Of a stretch of DNA of 11,006 bases, positions 6,250-11,006 are shown in pieces. The DNA lies in assembly GCA_023430325.1 (NCBI GenBank), contig JAEZAU010000104.1, positions 1-11,006 of the forward strand, read 5' to 3'. Made by a program: the position numbers and the translations under genes. The stretch is from Bacteroidota bacterium. GTDB lineage: Bacteria > Bacteroidota > Bacteroidia > Flavobacteriales_F > PHOS-HE28. Under the pieces are notes generated by a model. It was not told the origin of the DNA. It ran no database searches and was given only the letters and a program-made list of their open reading frames with translations. Each line of letters opens with the position of its first letter. Within the stretch, counting starts at the first letter, position 1.

Positions 6250-6707
6250 CAGATTATTTCGAGGATCTTGTAAGTGATGTTGTTGAAATTCACCAGATCA
6301 CCGGCCTTCCTGCCAAGCATTGCCTGTATCAGCGGAGCTTTTGGTGTTACGCCCAGGTATCGATGCCCGCCAGCATTGAATTCTTCGATGCTTGCTGCAA
6401 TGAGGAACTCTTTTTTGTCCGTATGCACCAGTGCGCCGTATTGCACAGTATCGAGTTTCTGTGATGGATCGATATCGGCCAGCCGATCGATATCCTGCTT
6501 CAGATGCTCGAGCTGCTCGGTGAGCGAGTTCATCAATTCCACATCGGAACCGTGGGTGCTCTCCGTCTGGCTGGCGCTTTCGGCATTATCATCACCAATG
6601 GTCACCGCCTGCAGGTCATTGATTCGTTCGCGGAGCTTTTCCGCATTGGCTTCCAGGCGGGCATGGGCTGCTTCCAGCACGCTCTTCTTCAGCGCGATAG
6701 TGGACAT
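6249..6707 (-). CDS. GreA/GreB-family-like transcription factor
   Basis: A 152-aa protein with the layout of Gre factors: an N-terminal coiled coil (residues about 5-80, KSVLEAAHARLEANAEKLRE and VELMNSLTEQLEHLKQDI) and a C-terminal globular domain (about 85-152) with YGALVHTDKKEFLIA, then YLGVTPKAPLIQAMLGRKAG and a closing YKILEI strand. The Gre C-terminal signature P-x-(S/A)P-L-x-x-A-(L/M)LG-(K/R)KxGD is clear. Gre factors insert the coiled coil into the RNA polymerase secondary channel and stimulate transcript cleavage; the acidic tip residues needed for that cannot be confirmed here (DDNAESASQTESTHGSD at 39-55 is an acidic/polar loop at the expected tip). I chose ATG 6707; the longer frame from 6959 would run through the upstream terminator. 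Homologous Gre-like or Rnk-like proteins without cleavage activity are an alternative. Confidence 0.83.
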   Translation of the reverse strand: MSTIALKKSVLEAAHARLEANAEKLRERINDLQAVTIGDDNAESASQTESTHGSDVELMNSLTEQLEHLKQDIDRLADIDPSQKLDTVQYGALVHTDKKEFLIAASIEEFNAGGHRYLGVTPKAPLIQAMLGRKAGDLVNFNNITYKILEII

Positions 6708-6752
6708 GGGAAATTTGGGCTGGTGACTGGGAACGAAGTTAACGAACGGGCG

Positions 6753-6785
6753 AAAAAAAGCAGCCCCGGCCAGGCGGGGCTGCTT
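6753..6785 (-). terminator. Rho-independent terminator after the 535-aa secreted protein
   Basis: Read on the minus strand: a 10-bp stem AGCAGCCCCG/CGGGGCTGCT (6775-6784 with 6759-6768), a six-base loop and a T run (plus-strand A at 6753-6758). It lies 14 bases past the stop of the secreted protein gene and separates it from the Gre-like gene. Confidence 0.93.
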
Positions 6786-6798
6786 CAGTACCTCTATA

Positions 6799-8406
6799 TC
6801 ACTGGAAAGTGATGGAACCGAAACGGTACTCCTTGCCTCGGGTGGCGTAGATGAACATGTTCTCCGTGTCCATCTGCCTGCAGGCCATAGGCTGAAGGAT
6901 CGCATCGCGCTTATCGGGTGCCAGCAATGCTTCCCGATGAACCGTTCCATTGCCATCAATGGTGGCCAGGGTGATCAACTGGCCTTTGCCCTTCAGATCG
7001 TACTGTTCCACCTTCATCCCCGGTTTAAGGAAGAGATTCTTTCCACTGTCATTGAAAACAAAATGGATGTTCTCGCCTTTCACAGCGACCGCGTAGGAGG
7101 CGAATACAGGTCTGTAGGGCAGGTTGCCGATCACGATGGCATATTGCCTTTCAATGAAAGCCTGCCGCTTTGGAATGATGGTCGCCCACTCGATCTCACC
7201 TTCGGGATCGATGTTGATCGCGATGATGTCATTGTAATTGTGCACCCAATAGCATCGCTGAGATCCATTGGATGAAGTGGTGCAACGCTGATAAACATAG
7301 TACTGCTCACCGACCATGACCGCGCCACCATCTTCGCGAAGGATGATCTCATCCATATCGAACTGGAACATCTCCATGTCCTCCCCTTTGCGATCGGCTC
7401 TTTTCTCAGCCTTTTTGGCCTGTTTTTCCGTCATGTACGACTTAATGAAGTCATTGTCGAATTCCTTGTATGATTGATGCTCGATCTGCTTGGTATCGCG
7501 GTCCAGACGCATGAAGAATGACCCGCGGACACTTCCAACGCCCTTGTTCCCGAAGAACCCTCCGCAGACTATATCGCCGTCCTTGGCCACCGCGAGCGTC
7601 ACATCCTGCAGGAACTTGTCAGAGACATTGATAGGATGATCTTCCGTGTCACCATCCTTGTGGAATACAAGTAGATGGTACGTATACGCGGCTATGTCAT
7701 CCTTCCTCTTGGCCCGTGCCTCGGCCGGCTCATCGTATTTGATTCCCAGCATCAACACCGATCCATCATCATCCACCACAACGCGGTCACGCGAGAATTC
7801 CTTGTTGCTGTAAGGCAGGGTCACCTCCTTGGACCAAAGCAATTCCATGCCGCTGCTGTAGACCATGAGTTCAGACCTTTCGCTCTCGTCTTTTTCATAG
7901 GTCTTGTTCAGGTCGATGAGGATCTTCGAGTTGCTCGGCGAAGAACTCACGGATATGGATCCTTTCTTCTTGTTGCTTTCCGCTGGCAGAGAGCTGATCT
8001 TTTCCATCCGCCCCTGGGAATTCAGGTCATCCTGGCCCAACACTCTTAAGTAAAGATGGCTGACCTTTTCCTTCTTGTCATAACTGGTCGTGAAGATCAG
8101 GATCTTGTCTCCCACGAAGGAGATCTCCTCCATGGAGTGTTCGGCCTTATCGAATTTCATGGGGATCACTTCTTGTGCAAGTGTCCTGTACTCGCGGTTC
8201 ATGCGCTTGAGGATGAGCTCCTTCTTTTGTGAAAAGAGCAGGAATGCATTTTCTTCATCCGTATGGAGCAAAGATTCGAAGACACCTTCTTTCTTCGCAT
8301 CCAATGGCGGTGCCCAATTCACCTCGGCACGATCGGTTTTTTTCTGGGCCTGAAGTGGCGTTAGAGGCGCAAGCACCAGAAGTGCCGCAAGGAATTTTAG
8401 CTTCAT
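6799..8406 (-). CDS. Large secreted hypothetical protein, 535 aa
   Basis: The N-terminus is a classical Sec signal peptide: MKLKFLAALLVLAPLTPLQA, with cleavage probably after residue 20 before QKK. No lipobox cysteine is present, so this is not a lipoprotein. The mature part is rich in alternating beta strands and short polar turns (LLWSKEVTLPYSN, VVVDDDGSVLMLGIKYDE, DIVCGGFFGNKGVGS, AVMVGEQYYVYQRC, DIIAINIDPEGEIEWATIIP). These strand-turn units with DxDG-like turns recall beta-propeller proteins of Bacteroidota, but I cannot count blades or name a family. A lysine-rich stretch (TEKQAKKAEKRADRKGEDME) interrupts at about residue 325-345. No Por secretion tail is seen at the C-terminus (EYRFGSITFQ). 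The gene is bracketed by two terminators and so is monocistronic. Role: periplasmic or surface protein, otherwise unknown. Confidence 0.88.
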   Translation of the reverse strand: MKLKFLAALLVLAPLTPLQAQKKTDRAEVNWAPPLDAKKEGVFESLLHTDEENAFLLFSQKKELILKRMNREYRTLAQEVIPMKFDKAEHSMEEISFVGDKILIFTTSYDKKEKVSHLYLRVLGQDDLNSQGRMEKISSLPAESNKKKGSISVSSSPSNSKILIDLNKTYEKDESERSELMVYSSGMELLWSKEVTLPYSNKEFSRDRVVVDDDGSVLMLGIKYDEPAEARAKRKDDIAAYTYHLLVFHKDGDTEDHPINVSDKFLQDVTLAVAKDGDIVCGGFFGNKGVGSVRGSFFMRLDRDTKQIEHQSYKEFDNDFIKSYMTEKQAKKAEKRADRKGEDMEMFQFDMDEIILREDGGAVMVGEQYYVYQRCTTSSNGSQRCYWVHNYNDIIAINIDPEGEIEWATIIPKRQAFIERQYAIVIGNLPYRPVFASYAVAVKGENIHFVFNDSGKNLFLKPGMKVEQYDLKGKGQLITLATIDGNGTVHREALLAPDKRDAILQPMACRQMDTENMFIYATRGKEYRFGSITFQ

Positions 8407-8464
8407 CGCATTTGTGTAAGGGGGATGAAACTAGGAGAAAATGTTCATTATTTACGATCTGCGT

Positions 8465-8505
8465 AAAAAAACCGACCCCGGCGCCTGGGCAGCGGCACCG
8501 GGGTC
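8465..8505 (-). terminator. Rho-independent terminator after the 54-aa ORF
   Basis: On the minus strand GACCCCGG (8505-8498) pairs with CCGGGGTC (8481-8474), with a further GCC/GGC pairing inside the loop, followed by a run of seven T (plus-strand A at 8465-8471). It ends transcription 29 bases after the stop of the 54-aa ORF. Confidence 0.85.
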
Positions 8506-8533
8506 TCCTTCAACACACAGAACAGGCTTCGGT

Positions 8534-8698
8534 CTATGCGGTCGGTATTAATTTGATGTAGTCGCAGTCCTGCTCTTGATCAGCCTCTTTCGACACTTCG
8601 ATCTTCACCGGGGTGGGATCTTCCTGAATGCGCTGGGCGAAGAGCTGTTCATCATCGGTAAGGCAGAGCAACAAGGTGAGGGTCTGTATCGGCCACAT
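8534..8698 (-). CDS. Small hypothetical protein, 54 aa
   Basis: A short ORF between the glycosyltransferase and a strong terminator. From the ATG at 8698 the product starts MWPIQTLTLLLCLTDDEQLF and ends EADQEQDCDYIKLIPTA; it is acidic and has no clear membrane span, though residues 5-13 are hydrophobic. The frame stays open back to 8827, but that part (RRLFWRDEIDKRVVRRRNSN) overlaps the glycosyltransferase end and looks non-coding. Third codon positions are mostly G or C over the 54 codons, as in neighbouring genes, and the terminator is correctly placed after its stop; both support real coding. A TCGACA/TGTCGA inverted repeat (8717-8737) lies just upstream. I recognise no family. Confidence 0.5.
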   Translation of the reverse strand: MWPIQTLTLLLCLTDDEQLFAQRIQEDPTPVKIEVSKEADQEQDCDYIKLIPTA

Positions 8699-8801
8699 GA
8701 GCGGGGTTGTTTGCGTTCGACAGGTGCAAGATGTCGACAAAGGACCGTCCTTGTCAAGACCAATGTTTGAATTTCTTCGACGAACGACTCTCTTGTCTAT
8801 C

Positions 8802-10076
8802 TCATCCCGCCAAAATAGCCTTCGCATAATTGCTCCAGCTCATGGTCTTGGTGGCTTCCACCACATTGCGCCGGTCGATCGGGTCGGTGATCATCTTTTC
8901 CATCACGCGCGCCATGTCCTCCACATTCCGTGGTTCGGCCAGATAACCGTTGAAACCATCGGTGATCGTTTCCGGGAAGTGCCCGACGCGCGTGGCAACG
9001 GCGGGTAGTTTGAAGTTGTAGCTCAGCGATTCCACCCCGCTGGGCGTAGCGGTCTCATAGAAAAGCACGATCGCATCCGAAGCTTGGAAATAAGGCGGCA
9101 CTTCTTCGTTCGGTATGAACCGATCCACCACCATCACCTTGTCCTGAAGCCGGAGTTTCTGCACGAGTGAAAGCGGATCGTAGTCGCGCTCATCGTCGCT
9201 CTTCTTCAGGAACAATTTCTTCAACGTACCGAAGACCAGGTTCTTGATCTTGGTGCTGATCTTCTTCTGATCCACAGTGCTCCAAAAACGTTCGCCCACG
9301 ATCATCAAGCTCACATCATCGCGCTTCTGCGCCAGCTTCGCGAATGCTTCGATGCAGTAATGCAATCCTTTGTATTTGCGAATGAATCCGAAGAAGAGGA
9401 AGACATGCTTCTTCAATCCATGCTGCCGTTTCCATTCTTCCTTGTTGAATGCCGGATCGGGTTTGAAGAGCGTGTAGATCGGGTGGTATAATTTCAAGAT
9501 CGGGAGGGACGCATCATGATGCGTCCGTGTGGACCGTGCGCCATCTAAAGTGATCTCAAAACGTGCATCCGGCATCAACGCCTTCAATTCCTCTGCGGTC
9601 TTGTAGGCATGCACAATGAAGCTGTGCCCATGCCGCAACGCCATTCGTGTAAGCCGCGCATCCAACGAACTCTGTTCCTTCGCCGCCACAAAGTGCAGAT
9701 CGAAGAGGATCTCGGCCTTCGTGTGTTTCCGCAGGTATTTCGCGATCGTGTTCAGCGGGATCCCTTGCGTGGGGTTGTACCACTGGATGATCACCTTGTC
9801 CGGCTTCAGGTCGGCGATCGCTTTTGCGGTGGAACGCCAGGTGCGTGGATCGTTCCAGTTGGTGAGGTAATGCACCGGAATCTCGTAGCCTTCCAGAAAA
9901 CTGCTGCGGCTGGTCTTGTCCACGAACTCGCGGGGGATGATCGCGGGGTACTGTTGCGTCCAGCTTACGATCGAGACTTCGGCGCCTTCATCCTTTAGGG
10001 CACGCGCCAGCGCGGTGTTGTACTGCGCGATGCCGCCTTTGAATTTGGGGCCGGGGCCGAAGCAGGTTATGCGCAT
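8802..10076 (-). CDS. Glycosyltransferase family 4-like (GT-B fold)
   Basis: A 424-aa GT-B glycosyltransferase. The N-terminal domain opens with MRITCFGPGPKFKGGIAQYN, the glycine-rich acceptor-side loop of this superfamily. The C-terminal domain contains FFGFIRKYKGLHYCIEAFA (residues 228-246), the DAIVLFYETATPSGVES strand-loop with an EX7E pair (E341 and E349) that binds the nucleotide-sugar, and VATRVGHFPETITDGFNGYL. It transfers a sugar from an activated donor to a lipid- or glycan-linked acceptor; the specific substrate is not visible, and no other polysaccharide genes lie in the window. An unusual basic insert at about 265-300 (KKISTKIKNLVFGTLKKLFL) is amphipathic and could dock to the membrane. 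ATG 10076 is preferred to the TTG at 10091. The start lies beside the repeat array, so its promoter may be in the array or upstream of the GxxExxY gene. Confidence 0.92.
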   Translation of the reverse strand: MRITCFGPGPKFKGGIAQYNTALARALKDEGAEVSIVSWTQQYPAIIPREFVDKTSRSSFLEGYEIPVHYLTNWNDPRTWRSTAKAIADLKPDKVIIQWYNPTQGIPLNTIAKYLRKHTKAEILFDLHFVAAKEQSSLDARLTRMALRHGHSFIVHAYKTAEELKALMPDARFEITLDGARSTRTHHDASLPILKLYHPIYTLFKPDPAFNKEEWKRQHGLKKHVFLFFGFIRKYKGLHYCIEAFAKLAQKRDDVSLMIVGERFWSTVDQKKISTKIKNLVFGTLKKLFLKKSDDERDYDPLSLVQKLRLQDKVMVVDRFIPNEEVPPYFQASDAIVLFYETATPSGVESLSYNFKLPAVATRVGHFPETITDGFNGYLAEPRNVEDMARVMEKMITDPIDRRNVVEATKTMSWSNYAKAILAG

Positions 10077-10093
10077 GCGATAAAAATGCAATT

Positions 10094-10320
10094 GAACCGC
10101 GACGACGCGACGACGCGACGGAATGCGAATGCAGTTTGAACCGCGACGACGCTGCGACGCGACGGAATGCCAATACAGTTGAACCGCGACGACGCGACGA
10201 CGCGACAGAATGCGAATGCAGTTTGAACCGCGACGACGCGACGGCGCAACGGAAATGCGAATGCAGTTTGAACCGCAGCGACGCGATGACGCGACGCAAT
10301 GCCAGATCCAGAATGCAGTT
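10094..10320. repeat. Tandem array 1, five units of about 44 bp
   Basis: Five diverged units: 10094-10137, 10138-10180, 10181-10224, 10225-10269 and 10270-10320 (44, 43, 44, 45 and 51 bases). Each starts GAACCGC, continues with GACGACGC-based subrepeats, and ends in a variant of GGAATGCGAATGCAGTTT. Units differ by substitutions and small indels; the fifth carries an extra piece near AGATCCAGAATG. CAATTG lies at both ends (10089-10094 and 10321-10326). Unit length is not a multiple of three, so the array is not kept as coding sequence. It fills the gap between the GxxExxY stop and the glycosyltransferase start. Array 2 contains the reverse complement of the same core. Confidence 0.93.
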
Positions 10321-10343
10321 CAATTGTCCGTGATCGCATATGG

Positions 10344-10721
10344 CTATAGGTTGTTCACTACGCGCTTCATGCCTTGCTTTAGTAGAGGGCTGTTGAAGTT
10401 GATGACCCTTCCAAGTTTGTTCCCAGTAAGTTTAAGGTATGTCAACATTTGGGCGGTGTGGATCGGATGAAGTTCACTCACGGCCTTGATCTCGATGATG
10501 ACCTTGCGTTCAACCCAAATATCCAGTCTATAACCTACATCTAGTTTCACTTCGCGGTAGACCAATGGAAGTGCGACTTGAGTTTCGATATTCAAACCCA
10601 TGTGTAGCAGTTCATAGGCCATGCATGCTTCATAAGCACTTTCCAATAGGCCTGGACCAAAGTGGCGATGGACTCTGAATGCCGCTTCAATGATGTGATC
10701 ATCCAGTTCATTCTCCCGCAT
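10344..10721 (-). CDS. GxxExxY protein (PD-(D/E)XK nuclease-like)
   Basis: A 125-aa protein of the GxxExxY family (TIGR04256, PDDEXK_3-type), of full typical length. The name motif is present as GLLESAY, residues 24-30, after FRVHRHFGPG. Nuclease-like residues follow: D67 in YRLDIWVE, E77 and K79 in VIIEIKA, and a QxxxY (Q91, Y95) in QMLTYLKLTG. This arrangement matches the PD-(D/E)XK core, so a metal-dependent nuclease activity is plausible, but the family's function is not established. ATG 10721 gives the expected N-terminus MRENELDDHIIEAAF. The frame stays open 88 codons further through the 57-bp repeats of array 2, which I treat as non-coding. GC is about 46% by hand count, against 55-59% in sampled neighbouring lines, suggesting acquisition by transfer. 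Confidence 0.93.
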   Translation of the reverse strand: MRENELDDHIIEAAFRVHRHFGPGLLESAYEACMAYELLHMGLNIETQVALPLVYREVKLDVGYRLDIWVERKVIIEIKAVSELHPIHTAQMLTYLKLTGNKLGRVINFNSPLLKQGMKRVVNNL

Positions 10722-10790
10722 TTCGGAGTTCTGAGTTAGCGTTGTTACATCGTTCGCGCTTCGCATTAACGTCGCATCGTTTGCGTCCTT

Positions 10791-11006
10791 GCGGTTAGAT
10801 CTCTTGCATTTCGCATTTGCTTTTGCGTCGCGTCGTCGCGTCGTCGCGGTTAGATCTCTTGCATTTTGCATTATGAAGTTAACGTCGCGTCGTCGCGTCG
10901 TCGCGGTTAGATCTCTTGCATTTTGCATTATGAAGTTAACGTCGCGTCGTCGCGTCGTCGCGGTTAGATCTCTTGCATTTTGCATTATGAAGTTAACGTC
11001 GCGTCG
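10791..11006. repeat. Tandem array 2, 57-bp units, continuing past the window
   Basis: Units at 10791-10845 (55 bases, diverged), 10846-10902, 10903-10959 (57 bases each, identical) and 10960-11006 (47 bases, cut by the window edge). On the plus strand each begins GCGGTTAGATCTCTTGCATT. A degenerate remnant (TAACGTCGCATCGTTTGCG) precedes it near 10767-10790. The 57-base unit is a multiple of three and leaves the minus frame open into the GxxExxY gene, coding a 19-residue peptide per unit. Near-perfect identity of the outer units, with decay toward the gene, suggests recent growth at the outer end. The 26-base core at 10826-10851 is the exact reverse complement of 10095-10120 in array 1. Confidence 0.95.

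Noticed and set aside
6734..6745. Shared word GAAGTTAACG in front of the Gre-like gene and in array 2
   Set aside because: Ten bases, one isolated copy and no wider similarity. It is probably chance.
6708..6959. N-terminal extension of the Gre-like protein from 6959
   Set aside because: It would pass through a strong terminator and overlap the end of the secreted protein gene; the Gre pattern begins at MSTIALKK.
9988..10339. Minus-strand frames through array 1
   Set aside because: Low-complexity Arg/Ser/His translations; the 44-bp unit shifts the frame from unit to unit, so coding is not kept.
10089..11006. The two arrays as CRISPR arrays
   Set aside because: The sequence between the cores repeats along with them, so there are no unique spacers, and no cas gene is present. 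They are tandem repeats.

Overview
The window looks like part of a chromosome from a Bacteroidota bacterium, probably a Flavobacteriales-like lineage of moderate GC (about 55% in the lines counted by hand). Three things suggest this: promoter -7 boxes of the Bacteroidota type TAnnTTTG upstream of the tRNA and of a small gene; start codons that mostly lack a strong Shine-Dalgarno sequence; and gene families common in that phylum (ligase-associated exonuclease plus ATP-dependent ligase, a MORN_2-type secreted protein, a GxxExxY protein). The lineage call is inference. The genome is also very rich in the tetramer GATC.

Left part, 1-1750: the 3' end of an OmpR/PhoB-type response regulator, a tRNA-Pro(CGG) with its own promoter and a strong terminator, a 63-residue hypothetical gene, a 41-residue single-span membrane protein with a good -7 box, a convergent zinc-ribbon gene that overlaps it by 9 bases, and a non-coding stretch holding a C/G-rich palindromic dispersed-type repeat.

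Middle part, 1748-5711: a tight plus-strand operon of the ligase-associated exonuclease, the ATP-dependent DNA ligase, and an SPW-repeat membrane protein whose start overlaps the ligase stop. The first two belong to a known four-gene bacterial DNA end-repair cluster, but the helicase and the phosphoesterase are not beside them here. A secreted MORN_2-type protein and a strong terminator follow.

Right part, 5710-11006, all on the minus strand. In transcription order: a GxxExxY (PD-(D/E)XK-like) gene, a family 4-type glycosyltransferase, a 54-residue small ORF with a terminator, a large secreted protein with a terminator, and a GreA/GreB-like gene coupled through TGATG to a small protein with a tudor-like N-terminus.

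The most unusual structure is at the right end. The GxxExxY gene lies between two tandem arrays with different unit lengths (about 44 bp and 57 bp) that share an exact 26-base core, present in opposite orientation on the two sides. The gene is AT-richer than its surroundings. The arrays are not CRISPRs, because the whole unit repeats. A repeat-plus-nuclease mobile or rearranging unit is a reasonable hypothesis but is not proven by this sequence.
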